Below are positions 25,114-33,086 of a DNA stretch of 64,000 nt, piece after piece (the first letter of the stretch is position 1; each line of letters begins with the position of its first letter). Below the pieces are notes generated by a model. The model ran no database searches. It was not told the origin of the DNA and worked only from the letters and a program-made list of their open reading frames with translations. Location of the stretch: positions 10,889 to 74,888 of the forward strand of contig DASRJP010000321.1 of NCBI GenBank assembly GCA_035649415.1, given 5' to 3'. This DNA comes from DATKDU01 sp035649415 (GTDB taxonomy: Bacteria; Planctomycetota; Planctomycetia; Pirellulales; Pirellulaceae). The translations under genes were made by a program, and so were the position numbers.

Positions 25114-26724
25114 CTACTGCGACGATTCGCCCCAGGAAACCAGGTTCCAACGCAGGCCGGCGTCGCCGTCCGCTTTCACATAGATCGGCTGGCTCCAGTT
25201 CGGCCAGTGATATGTCACGTTGGTCGGAGGCGCGAAATTCAGCTTCGGCGCCGCGACAAGAAGATAGGGGCTGCGCTCCATCCAGCGGGGGTAATACTGC
25301 TCGCTGAGACCCAAGGGGAACAGCAGCGGATTGTACTGAGCGAGAAAATCGTTCAGCGACTGCTGCCATTGCACCTCGCTCACCGCGTTCCACTCGGTGC
25401 GGGCATTGATCCCAAAGCCGTCGGCAAACACGCGGCCCGTGAGCGTGAGCATCGTTCCCTTCGTCCCGGCGCTCACGACAAACTGGTTCCACGCGATCAC
25501 CAGGCCGTTGATGGTGCTAATTGACGAGCTGGCGGCAACCACGTCGTTCTTCACAATCGCCAGCGGCAATTGGGAGCTAGCACTGCTCCCTTCCAGGTTG
25601 GGAAGGTTCATTCCGGACAATTGCACGCCCGTTCCGCTCAAAGTGATGACGGCCGTGGAATTTTCGCACAGGAGAGTGCCCGTCAATTTGCTCCCCATCA
25701 TGAAGTTCCAGTTTCCGTCCGTGCGAAAGACCCCCAGCGGATTGGTCAGCGGATCGGGAGCCAGGATCTGGTTCTTGGCGGGAGTAATGAGCACGTCCTG
25801 CAGCCGCGGAATGGCGTACACCTTGCCGCCGGAAAAGAGCTGGTACGTCGTCACGCCCGATGGAAAGGTCAGTGGCACGCTCGAGTTGCCGCTGATCCCG
25901 ACCACGTTGACGCCCAGCCAGTCGGTCAATTCGCTATTCACACCGCCGGATTGTCGCGTGTTATCGAGCGCGACCGTGCCCGTGAAGGGGCGATAATCGG
26001 TGCCGGCCTGCGCGAACAGTTTCAAGTCCTTGAGGTAGCGCTCGCGGGAGCCTTGGTACTTCGGATACGCCTGGCACAGTCGCAGTCTACCCTCGAAGCA
26101 GGCGTTTCCTCGAATCTGGCAGGGAAGCTCGATCGGCAGATCGCGCGGCGTACTCGAGGCGTTCCATTGGTACACCGTGTAAGTGTTGAGCTGCGACCAG
26201 CGGCTGGGAGTCGTGGCAGCATTCAACTGCCGCCGCGTAAGCTGTGCCACCGTTTGGACGCGATAGGTTACCTGGGCGTTGGGCTGCGCCGGATCGACCG
26301 CCGTACCGACCGAGGAGAGCGTGACGCGGTAGGGATACTCACCATAGCTGGGGTGCGAGCTGGTCAGCGACGGATCGCCAGTGGCAAAACCGACGTCGTA
26401 GACAACGCCGCTTCCCAAACTGCCGTGCAACGTGGTATCGACGCCCGCCCAGGTGCCGTCGTGCATCTTGCGCAGCGCGACCGAAATGCCGGTCACCGCG
26501 GCCAGCCGGGCCTTGTCGAGCCCGCTGATGTTCGTTTGCGACTGCTCGACCTGGTATTCCATGCGGAGCATGGCGTACGACAGCGTGAGCGTCAGGGCCA
26601 AGAGTCCCAAGACCAAGACCACCGCCATGCCGCGACGGGCGCATTTCGGATTTCGGATTTCGGATTTTGGATTGTCGACTGCGGATAATCCGCAATCCTC
26701 AATCTGCAATCTGCAATCGTTCAT
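25114..26724 (-). CDS. PilX/GspK-like minor pilin protein with repeat-derived leader
   Basis: 536 residues. A GGAGA 6-10 bases before ATG 26724 supports this start. The 32-residue leader (NDCRLQIEDCGL, DNPKSEIRNPKC) is encoded by AT-rich TTTCGGAT and AATCTGC repeat words. The prepilin-like helix is RRGMAVVLVLGLLALTLTLS near 31-50; it lacks the usual Glu at +5, as in GspK/PilX proteins. The long extracellular part contains Ser/Thr-rich beta segments (LTGTLLCENSTAVITLSGTG) and no known enzyme motif. Likely a tip component of the pilus. Internal low similarity prevents a firmer name. Confidence 0.78.
   Translation of the reverse strand: MNDCRLQIEDCGLSAVDNPKSEIRNPKCARRGMAVVLVLGLLALTLTLSYAMLRMEYQVEQSQTNISGLDKARLAAVTGISVALRKMHDGTWAGVDTTLHGSLGSGVVYDVGFATGDPSLTSSHPSYGEYPYRVTLSSVGTAVDPAQPNAQVTYRVQTVAQLTRRQLNAATTPSRWSQLNTYTVYQWNASSTPRDLPIELPCQIRGNACFEGRLRLCQAYPKYQGSRERYLKDLKLFAQAGTDYRPFTGTVALDNTRQSGGVNSELTDWLGVNVVGISGNSSVPLTFPSGVTTYQLFSGGKVYAIPRLQDVLITPAKNQILAPDPLTNPLGVFRTDGNWNFMMGSKLTGTLLCENSTAVITLSGTGVQLSGMNLPNLEGSSASSQLPLAIVKNDVVAASSSISTINGLVIAWNQFVVSAGTKGTMLTLTGRVFADGFGINARTEWNAVSEVQWQQSLNDFLAQYNPLLFPLGLSEQYYPRWMERSPYLLVAAPKLNFAPPTNVTYHWPNWSQPIYVKADGDAGLRWNLVSWGESSQ
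26640..26724. repeat. AT-rich repeat words inside a pilin leader
   Basis: TTTCGGAT occurs three times in direct repeat, with TGCGGATAATCCGCA (palindrome) and two AATCTGC words near the start codon. This is intergenic-type repeat sequence read as the leader of the protein starting at 26724. Confidence 0.65.
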
Positions 26725-26745
26725 GGCCGTTCTCCGTCGCGGGAT

Positions 26746-27591
26746 CTATTTTCGCAAGGTGTAGGTCAAGTTGGCGGAGCCCAAAAACGGAATGGGATCG
26801 GGCCGGGACTGGTCGCCGCTGACGATTTGCAGCTCCACCTGGAGGCTCACCGTCCGCAGACCCGTTTGCGTGCTGTACATGTCCAGTGGCCAGTTAATGT
26901 TCTGCCAGGCGATCTGGCCGCCGCGATACTGGCTCCACTGGCTCTCTGAAGGGGCCATGAATCGCTTGAAGCGGATCATGCCGAGGGGGGTTGAGGTCAA
27001 GCCTCCCAAGAGCGGCAGCGTGTCTACGCTTCCCGTACGCAGCCGGTCGGTGAGCTGGTTCTTGATCGTTTGCGCGCTCGAGTGGAACGAGTCAATCAGC
27101 CCCCGCCACAAGAGTTCATTGGATGGACCGGGCACGACGCTGGTGTTGGTCGGCCAGGTCATTTCCAGCAGCTTGTTGGGCGCGCCAGGATCGCAGGAAA
27201 AGACGACTAGTTCATTGACCCGCGGCAATCCGGCCGGATCAACGGCCGCTCCGGTGGGACGCCACACCGCCAGGCTGTCGGGGAATGTCTCGCCAGCGGC
27301 CGAATAGTTGATAATCAGGCAGCCTGGAAACGACTCGCTGGCTGTCGCCTCGACGACAGCCTTTTCGATGCGATCGATCGATACCCGGGCATGCTGCGCC
27401 GCGGTGGCCTGACTTTTGCAGACCTCGTAGGACGAGTAGACGGCAAAGGCCAGCGTCGCGCAGGCGCCGCCGATGAGCACTAGCACCGTGCCCGCCACCA
27501 GCAGCTCGGCCAGCGTCAGGCCGCGCCGAGGGCGGCGGCGCGCAGCGCGCGACCGGCATTTGGCACTAAGGTGGCGGCGGAATGTAGGCAT
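26746..27591 (-). CDS. PilW-like minor prepilin
   Basis: 281 residues. Basic leader RRPRRGLTLAELLVAGTVLV: cleavage after Gly, then LTLAEL with Glu at +5 and a hydrophobic helix, near residue 24. The N1 helix is followed by a PilW/GspJ-like beta region (RVSIDRIEKAVVEATASESF, LAVWRPTGAAVDPAGLPRVN). It overlaps the upstream prepilin gene by 26 bases and precedes the PilX-like gene by 21, so these minor pilins are probably co-translated and form the initiation complex of the pseudopilus. Confidence 0.87.
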   Translation of the reverse strand: MPTFRRHLSAKCRSRAARRRPRRGLTLAELLVAGTVLVLIGGACATLAFAVYSSYEVCKSQATAAQHARVSIDRIEKAVVEATASESFPGCLIINYSAAGETFPDSLAVWRPTGAAVDPAGLPRVNELVVFSCDPGAPNKLLEMTWPTNTSVVPGPSNELLWRGLIDSFHSSAQTIKNQLTDRLRTGSVDTLPLLGGLTSTPLGMIRFKRFMAPSESQWSQYRGGQIAWQNINWPLDMYSTQTGLRTVSLQVELQIVSGDQSRPDPIPFLGSANLTYTLRK

Positions 27592-28147
27592 ACACTCGTC
27601 TCCTGACGGCCAATTCCCGCTCAGTGCCGTCGGCGGCCACGTAATCCACGGCCACTTCGACGGCCCGGTAGTAGCTCGTCTGACCGTCGGCCAGCGGCTG
27701 CGAAGGATCGGCCGGATCCACGTAATACACCTTCACCCGTTGGCGGAAGTTGTCGAAGAAACCGTCCGGCACGCGAAAGCCGGGATGGCGCAGGCCACCG
27801 GCGTCGTCACCGGTTCCCATTTCCTGACCAAACGCGTCTTTCGCCGGCAAGAGCGAAAGCTGGTGGTAATCGTCGGTGTCGTCGAACAGCGACCGGCCGG
27901 CACTTGTTTCGTTGGCTTCGGTTCCCAGACTCGAGTCCGTCGGCGATTCGCCCACCTCCATGTAGCGCTTGGTGACGATCTCGTCGAGCAACTGGTCCGC
28001 CAGCCCTTCGGCAATCGTCCGCCGCACCAATTCATCCGTAGTTCGCAGCGAGCTTTGGGCCGCCAGCAGCAGCACGGAGCCGGCCAGGGCCATGATGCCC
28101 AAAGCAACGACGGCCTCGATGAGGGTGAAGGCGGGACGAGCTTTCAT
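27566..28147 (-). CDS. PilV/GspI-like minor prepilin
   Basis: 193 residues and the first gene of the locus. Short leader MKARPA, then FTLIEAVVALGIMALAGSVL with Glu at +5: a standard type III signal (cleavage after Ala, not Gly, at -1). The rest (ELVRRTIAEGLADQLLDEIV, FDNFRQRVKVYYVDPADPSQ, YRAVEVAVDYVAADGTEREL) fits GspI/PilV. A promoter-like pair (28259-28286) and a terminator-like hairpin (28177-28217) lie in front of it. Confidence 0.88.
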   Translation of the reverse strand: MKARPAFTLIEAVVALGIMALAGSVLLLAAQSSLRTTDELVRRTIAEGLADQLLDEIVTKRYMEVGESPTDSSLGTEANETSAGRSLFDDTDDYHQLSLLPAKDAFGQEMGTGDDAGGLRHPGFRVPDGFFDNFRQRVKVYYVDPADPSQPLADGQTSYYRAVEVAVDYVAADGTERELAVRRRVYAYIPPPP

Positions 28148-28176
28148 GGCCGCTGCCCGATGGGGAAAAGAAAGAA

Positions 28177-28217
28177 CACGGCGGGGTCCCCTCTAGCTCC
28201 CAGCTATCCCCGCCGTG
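28177..28217 (-). terminator. Hairpin with T-rich tail between nadC and the pilus operon
   Basis: CACGGCGGGG and CCCCGCCGTG form a perfect 10-bp stem around a 21-base loop; on the minus strand TTCTTTCTTTT follows. It can end nadC transcripts. As it also lies downstream of the promoter-like pair at 28259-28286, it could attenuate the pilus operon. Confidence 0.65.
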
Positions 28218-28258
28218 CTCAAAACCAACGCCCCTCCCCGAGGCGCGGTTGCGTCTGA

Positions 28259-28286
28259 AACCTACGGCGCGGGGGGGCGATGTCAA
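28259..28286 (-). promoter_or_regulatory. Candidate promoter of the pilus operon
   Basis: On the minus strand: TTGACA (28286-28281), 16-base spacer, TAGGTT (28264-28259). The -35 box is a perfect consensus. First gene starts at 28147. Confidence 0.5.
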
Positions 28287-28361
28287 ATCAGGGGGAATGT
28301 GCGGCCGCAGAGGCGGCAGAACCGGCACAAACGGAAAAGTAGAAGCGGAATGAATTCCGTT

Positions 28362-29297
28362 CTACAGTGACCAGTCCAGCCCCACGTCCAGGCTGGGCGC
28401 GGAGTGCGTCAGTGCGCCGGCGCTGACCCGCTCGATGCCGGTTTCGGCAATGGCGCGGATCGTTTGCAGATTGACGCCGCCGGAGGCTTCCAGCTCGACG
28501 GCTGGCGCCAGATCGTCGCGAATGGCCACCGCCTGGCGCAAGAGGTCCGGCGTCATGTTGTCCAGGAGGACGATGTCGGGACGGGCCGGGAGCACCTCAC
28601 GGAGCTGATCGAGCGAATCGACCTCGACTTCGATGATCATCGGTTCCGCATCGGCGTCCGCGGCCAGCACGGTTTGCATGAACTGCCGCGACTTTTCCAC
28701 TGCCTCGGCCGGCGTGTAGTGCGCGCCGCCGCCGGACTGCCGGCCGAGCGCCAAGTGGTTGTCCTTGATGAGCACCGCGTCGAACAAGCCCGTGCGGTGG
28801 TTGTGGCCGCCGCCGCAGCGGACGGCATACTTTTCCAGCCGCCGCCAGCCAGGCGTCGTCTTGCGAGTGTCGTAAATCCGGGCCTTCGTCCCCGCGACGG
28901 CATCGACGTACTGCCGCGTGAGCGTGGCGATGCCGCTGAGGCGTCCGAGGAAATTCAGCAGCGTCCGCTCGCAGGTGAGCAGGTCGCGGGCGGAGCCGGA
29001 CAGCCTGGCCACGACGGCGCCGGCGCCGACTGCCGCGCCGTCGCTCGATAGCTCGTGCCACGAGACGTCGGCATTCATTTCCTCCAGCACGAGTGCTGCC
29101 GCCGGCAGCCCGCAGACGACTCCCGCTTTGCGGACCACGACGTCTGCACTGCCGCGCGCTCCCTCGGGGGTCAGGGAAACGGTCGTCCAGTCGTACGTGC
29201 GGTCGAGGTCTTCGGCCACGGCCAGGCGCACCAGCCGACGGCAGTCCTCGGCCAGTTGGGCGTTCCACTGGAGCTGCGTGAAGTCTTTGGCGGTCAT
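28362..29297 (-). CDS. nadC: Nicotinate-nucleotide pyrophosphorylase (carboxylating)
   Basis: 311 residues from ATG 29297; an upstream in-frame extension to 29525 reads through the divergent promoter region and is rejected. Quinolinate phosphoribosyltransferase motifs: CGLPAAALVLEEMNADVSW, ERTLLNFLGRLSGIATLT (about 105), KARIYDTRKTTPGWRRLEKY (about 135), KYAVRCGGGHNHR, DAVLIKDNHLAL, EVEVDSLDQL, DIVLLDNM, LEASGGVNL and GIERVSAGALTHS. It converts quinolinate and PRPP to nicotinate mononucleotide in NAD synthesis. Single gene, divergent from the DAHP synthase; a terminator hairpin follows at 28177-28217. Confidence 0.95.
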   Translation of the reverse strand: MTAKDFTQLQWNAQLAEDCRRLVRLAVAEDLDRTYDWTTVSLTPEGARGSADVVVRKAGVVCGLPAAALVLEEMNADVSWHELSSDGAAVGAGAVVARLSGSARDLLTCERTLLNFLGRLSGIATLTRQYVDAVAGTKARIYDTRKTTPGWRRLEKYAVRCGGGHNHRTGLFDAVLIKDNHLALGRQSGGGAHYTPAEAVEKSRQFMQTVLAADADAEPMIIEVEVDSLDQLREVLPARPDIVLLDNMTPDLLRQAVAIRDDLAPAVELEASGGVNLQTIRAIAETGIERVSAGALTHSAPSLDVGLDWSL

Positions 29298-29438
29298 AGC
29301 TTCAGGACGGGACGCAGTTGTCGGCTTTCGCGGAGCGAAAGCAGACTTTGACGCCCTCGACGGGTCGCGGCGGCACGTGTTATTATCGTGAATTCCCTTC
29401 GCTGTGACAGGACCGCGCGCCAGCCCGGTTAGCTTGTT

Positions 29439-30470
29439 GTGATCATCATCCTTCGTTCCGACGTCTCGGAAGACCAGCTCCAGCACGTCCTGGAACGCGT
29501 GGAATCGCTCGGCTTTCGCACGCACTTAAGTCGCGGCACCTACCGCACGATCATCGGCCTGATCGGCGACGAAACGAAGATCAGCCCCGAGCCGCTCAAG
29601 GCGATTCCGGGCGTCGCGGACGTGGTGCCGGTGCTACCCCCCTATAAGCTGGCCAGCCGCGAAGCCCATCCGCAGCCGAGCATCGTGAACGTGAGTGGAG
29701 TCAAGATCGGCGGCGGCCATCTGGCAATGATTGCCGGGCCGTGCTCGGTGGAAGAGCCGGAGCGGATGAACACGATTGCGGCCGCCATCAAAGAGGCCGG
29801 GGCCAACATCCTGCGCGGCGGCGCGTACAAGCCGCGCACGAGCCCTTACGCGTTCCAGGGTCTGGGCGAAGAAGGATTGAAAATCCTCCGCGACACCGGG
29901 GATCGATACGGACTGCCGGTTGTTACCGAGGTCACCGATCCCCGCTGCGTCGATGTGGTTGATCAATATGCCGACATGATCCAGGTCGGCGCGCGGAACA
30001 TGCAGAACTTCGTCCTGCTCACGGAAGTGGGACGCACGAGCAAGCCTGTGCTGCTGAAGCGCGGCATGAGCGCCACCGTGCAGGACCTGCTGATGAGTGC
30101 CGAGTACATTCTCTCGCAAGGCAATTCGCAGGTCGTGCTGTGCGAGCGCGGCGTGAAGGGTTTCGACACGGTGACGCGCAATCTGTACGACGTGGCGTCG
30201 GTGGCGGTGGTCAAGGGTTTGTCGCATTTGCCGATCATCGTCGATCCCAGTCATGCCACCGGGCGGCCAGACCTGATCCCGCCGTGCGCCTTGGCCGGCG
30301 TTGCCGTCGGCGCGGACGGCGTGCATATCGAGGTGCACGATTGCCCGGAGAAGGCCAAGTCGGACGGCCCGCAGGCGCTGTTGCCGCGGCAATACGCCGA
30401 GTTGGCGGAGCAGATCCGAAAGCTGGCGGCAATGTTTGGCAAAACGATTTCGCGGGCTGGGCAAGAGTGA
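29439..30470 (+). CDS. aroF: 3-deoxy-7-phosphoheptulonate synthase, type I-beta
   Basis: 343 residues from GTG 29439. Residues 1-75 form a ferredoxin-like regulatory domain (IIILRSDVSEDQLQHVLERV, GVADVVPVLPPYKLASRE) as in the Thermotoga enzyme, where it mediates Tyr/Phe feedback. The TIM barrel follows: AMIAGPCSVE (about 100), GGAYKPRTSPYAFQG, EVTDP, DMIQVGARNMQNF, KPVLLKRGMSAT, CERGVKGFDT and DPSHATGRPDLI with metal-binding His. It makes DAHP from PEP and erythrose-4-phosphate, the first step to aromatic amino acids. Monocistronic; an AT-rich palindromic element follows at once. Confidence 0.95.
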   Translation: MIIILRSDVSEDQLQHVLERVESLGFRTHLSRGTYRTIIGLIGDETKISPEPLKAIPGVADVVPVLPPYKLASREAHPQPSIVNVSGVKIGGGHLAMIAGPCSVEEPERMNTIAAAIKEAGANILRGGAYKPRTSPYAFQGLGEEGLKILRDTGDRYGLPVVTEVTDPRCVDVVDQYADMIQVGARNMQNFVLLTEVGRTSKPVLLKRGMSATVQDLLMSAEYILSQGNSQVVLCERGVKGFDTVTRNLYDVASVAVVKGLSHLPIIVDPSHATGRPDLIPPCALAGVAVGADGVHIEVHDCPEKAKSDGPQALLPRQYAELAEQIRKLAAMFGKTISRAGQE

Positions 30471-30488
30471 GTGGTGTCCGAACAAGGC

Positions 30489-30595
30489 AAAATGACCAAT
30501 GCAAGATGCAAAAGTCAAAATGGTGTGTTGACGCGAGCCTGCTGACTTTTGCATTTTTCATTTTGCAATGATCATTTTGCATTTCCGAAATTCAA
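30489..30595. repeat. AT-rich palindromic element, CATTTTGCA family, copy 2
   Basis: Left words AAAATGACCAATGCAAGATG and CAAAAGTCAAAA, centre ACGCGAGCCTGCTG, right words TTTTGCATTTTTCATTTTGC and ATGATCATTTTGCATTTCCG. The order matches the copy at 2972-3070. It lies between the DAHP synthase and tpiA. Confidence 0.8.
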
Positions 30596-30629
30596 CTCGC
30601 GCGATTTCACCTCTCACCAATCAGCCACC

Positions 30630-31388
30630 ATGCGACGTCCCTTCATCGCCGGCAATTGGAAGATGAATCTCAACCGCGCGCAGGGCGCGGAGCTGGCCGC
30701 CGCGCTCGTCGCCAAAGTGGGCGGATATCCGCATGTGGATATTGCCGTCTGTCCGCCCGCTGTTTACCTGGAAGCGGTGCGGGGCGCAATCGACAAGTCG
30801 CCAATCGGCCTGGGAGCTCAGAACTGCCATCACGAGGCCAAAGGGGCCTTCACGGGCGAGGTCGCGCCGCAAATGCTCCTTGACGTCGGCTGCAAGTACG
30901 TGATTCTGGGCCACAGCGAGCGGCGTCACATCTTCAAGGAAACCAACCAGGACGTGAATCGCAAGGTGGTGGCGGCACTGGCCGTTGGTCTGGTTCCGAT
31001 CGTCTGCCTGGGGGAGCTCCTCGAGGAGCGGCAATCGGGCCGGACGAAGGCGGTTGTGAAGGAGCAACTGGAGGGCTCGCTGGCGGGGCTGTCTGCGGAT
31101 CAGGCGGCCAAGATCGTGCTGGCTTACGAGCCTGTGTGGGCGATTGGAACGGGCGTGGTAGCCACTCCCGAGCAGGCGGAGGAGGTGCATGCCGACCTTC
31201 GCAATTTGCTGCACAGCCGATACAATTCGCAAGTTGCATCGCAAATCCGCATTCAGTACGGCGGTAGCGTGAATGCCGAAAACGCCGCCAGCCTGCTATC
31301 CCAGCCGAATATCGACGGGGCGCTGGTGGGTGGCGCGTCGCTGAAGGCGGACAGCTTCCTGGGAATTGTGGCGGCAGCCCGCCGGTAG
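30630..31388 (+). CDS. tpiA: Triosephosphate isomerase
   Basis: 252 residues, the normal size. The start is ATG 30630 (MRRPFIAGNWKMN); upstream codons lie in a repeat. Catalytic Asn-Lys in GNWKMN (residues 8-13), His in ILGHSERRHIF near 97, Glu in AYEPVWAIGTGVVATPEQAE near 168, phosphate loop QYGGSVN and DGALVGGASLK. It interconverts dihydroxyacetone phosphate and glyceraldehyde-3-phosphate. The next gene, secG, is 231 bases away behind a repeat; the tpiA-secG order is common in bacteria. Confidence 0.97.
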   Translation: MRRPFIAGNWKMNLNRAQGAELAAALVAKVGGYPHVDIAVCPPAVYLEAVRGAIDKSPIGLGAQNCHHEAKGAFTGEVAPQMLLDVGCKYVILGHSERRHIFKETNQDVNRKVVAALAVGLVPIVCLGELLEERQSGRTKAVVKEQLEGSLAGLSADQAAKIVLAYEPVWAIGTGVVATPEQAEEVHADLRNLLHSRYNSQVASQIRIQYGGSVNAENAASLLSQPNIDGALVGGASLKADSFLGIVAAARR

Positions 31389-31417
31389 GGACTATACGTT
31401 AACAAACTCACGCAAGA

Positions 31418-31601
31418 CCAAAATCCGAACCTCGAAGCCGATCACCGCCGACCATGCTGGGCATGGTGCCCGGGCGGTGCCCGATCCGAAACAAATTCCA
31501 AATCTCAAGAGCCAATGCTCGAAACTTACTAAGGGGCGTCGCTTGGCGTTTTTCGCCCTCGGTCATTCGTGCTGTTTCGGATTTCGAGCTTCGTATTTTG
31601 G
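31418..31601. repeat. Long inverted repeat between tpiA and secG
   Basis: Arms 31418-31440 (starts CCAAAATCCGAACCTCGAAG) and 31579-31601 (ends CGAGCTTCGTATTTTGG) match in about 19 of 23 positions. An inner pair ATCCGAAACA / TGTTTCGGAT lies between them. AT-rich ends contrast with the surrounding sequence. Confidence 0.7.
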
Positions 31602-31619
31602 ATTTTAGAGACTGACCAC

Positions 31620-32099
31620 ATGGAACCGCTGTTCGCATTCAGCTCCTGGCACTACGTGTACAGTATTCCGCTGTCCATCGTGTCTATCTTTTTGATTCTC
31701 GTCATCCTGGTGCAGCGCGGCCGCGGCGGAGGCTTGACCGGGGCCCTTGGCGGCATGGGAGGCCAAAGCGCCTTCGGCACCAAGGCGGGCGACCTGTTCA
31801 CGAAGATTACGATCGTCGTCGCGGCGATCTGGATCCTGCTGGCGATGCTGACGATTCAGCGACTCGCGCGTCCCGCGCGTGCCAGGCCCCCACGAGGGAC
31901 GCCGCCTGGCCAGGTGGAGAAGGACAGCAGTCAGAAGGATGCTGGCAAAGGCGCCGCTACCGACGACAAGAAGAAAACCGACAGCGGCAAAGGCGCTGGC
32001 GAAGACTCCGGCACGGAAGGATCGAAAAAGTCCGATTCGACAGAAAAGAAGTCGGCCGCTGGCGATGCCGGCAGTCCGGACAAAACTACGAACGACTGA
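31620..32099 (+). CDS. secG: Protein translocase subunit SecG with long charged tail
   Basis: 159 residues from ATG 31620. Two membrane helices (about 13-31 and 61-79) enclose the SecG signature LVQRGRGGGLTGALGGMGGQ and the motif SAFGTKAGDLFTKIT. The usual protein is 75-115 residues; here a Lys/Asp/Ser/Gly-rich tail of about 75 residues follows (KDSSQKDAGKGAATDDKKKT and similar), probably disordered. It would join SecYE in the inner membrane. The yicC gene begins 25 bases downstream. Confidence 0.93.
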   Translation: MEPLFAFSSWHYVYSIPLSIVSIFLILVILVQRGRGGGLTGALGGMGGQSAFGTKAGDLFTKITIVVAAIWILLAMLTIQRLARPARARPPRGTPPGQVEKDSSQKDAGKGAATDDKKKTDSGKGAGEDSGTEGSKKSDSTEKKSAAGDAGSPDKTTND

Positions 32100-32124
32100 G
32101 GCCGCCTGGCGCGGAGAGCTGACA

Positions 32125-33012
32125 TTGCTATTAAGTATGACCGGCCACGGCGAAGCGCACCGCCACGAGCAGAAGGTGGCGGTCGCGGTCGAGGTTCGCA
32201 CGGTCAATAATCGCTACTTCAAGCTCTCCTTCCGCGCTTCGGAAGGCTACGCTTCGCTCGAGCCCTTTCTCGAGCCTGTCGTTCGGGAGCAAGTCCGCCG
32301 CGGCACCGTGCAGGTCAATCTGCGCATCGACCGCGAGCCGACTGCCGACGACTACCGCTTCAACGACGCCGTGCTGATCGGCTACTGTCGGCATCTCGAC
32401 CGGCTGATCGAAGAGGACAAGATCGCGCCGCATGAGGTCCGCATCGAGTCGCTGATGATGCTGCCCGGGGTGGTGACGGAAAAGACGGGGGGCTGGGACC
32501 TGGTGGAATCGCTCTGGCCGCTGGTCGAGCCGGTGCTCAAGGAAGCGCTGGCCAACCTGGCAAAAATGCGGGTTGAAGAAGGGCGAGCCATGCAGAGCGA
32601 CCTGGCGGCCAATCTTAAAGTCGTGGCGCAGGAATTGCGCCACGTGGAAGAGCGGGCGCCGCTGGTCGTCGAGTCCTACCGCCAGCGGCTGGGGGAGCGG
32701 CTGAACAAGCTGCTCTCCGAGTTCGGGGTCACCGTCAACCCGACCGATATCATCCGCGAGGTGGGACTGTTTGCCGAGCGGTGCGACATTTCCGAAGAGA
32801 TCGTCCGGCTGCGGAGCCACCTGGACCAGTTCGACAGCGTGATGCGACAGGAGGAGACTCCCGGTCGCAAGCTGGAATTCATCACGCAGGAAATGGTCCG
32901 CGAGACCAACACGATCGGCTCCAAGGCCAACGACGCCGAAATCGCCCGTCACGTTATCGAAATCAAGTCGATCATCGAGCGAATCCGCGAGATGATCCAG
33001 AATGTTGAGTAA
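32125..33012 (+). CDS. yicC: YicC-family endoribonuclease
   Basis: 295 residues from TTG 32125 (LLSMTGHGEAHRH), which matches the conserved MxxSMTGxG start of the family and has GGAGAG upstream; a longer frame from 31879 overlaps secG. Family hallmarks are VEVRTVNNRYFKLSFR (about 25), EVRIESLMMLPGVV (about 105) and the C-terminal block RLRSHLDQF, PGRKLEFITQEMVRETNTIG, IVEIK-like VIEIKSIIERIREMIQNVE. YicC proteins cleave RNA and take part in small-RNA decay in E. coli. It lies between secG and gmk, as often in bacteria. Confidence 0.92.
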   Translation: MLLSMTGHGEAHRHEQKVAVAVEVRTVNNRYFKLSFRASEGYASLEPFLEPVVREQVRRGTVQVNLRIDREPTADDYRFNDAVLIGYCRHLDRLIEEDKIAPHEVRIESLMMLPGVVTEKTGGWDLVESLWPLVEPVLKEALANLAKMRVEEGRAMQSDLAANLKVVAQELRHVEERAPLVVESYRQRLGERLNKLLSEFGVTVNPTDIIREVGLFAERCDISEEIVRLRSHLDQFDSVMRQEETPGRKLEFITQEMVRETNTIGSKANDAEIARHVIEIKSIIERIREMIQNVE

Positions 33013-33084
33013 GTACCAGGCACACTTCGTGTGCCGTTGCTTTGACCAACGACCCAACGACGGCATACGGAGTTTGCCTGCTAC
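33013..33084. repeat. Palindromic repeat, GTAGCAGGCACAC family, copy 2
   Basis: Outer arms GTACCAGGCACAC (33013-33025) and GTTTGCCTGCTAC (33072-33084). It fills the whole gap between yicC and gmk. The right half matches copy 1 (1427-1488) with two changes. Confidence 0.8.
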
Positions 33085-33086
33085 CA

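Noticed and set aside
28362..29525. NadC extended to 29525
   Set aside because: Extension of 76 codons overlaps the divergent DAHP synthase start; the family begins near ATG 29297.
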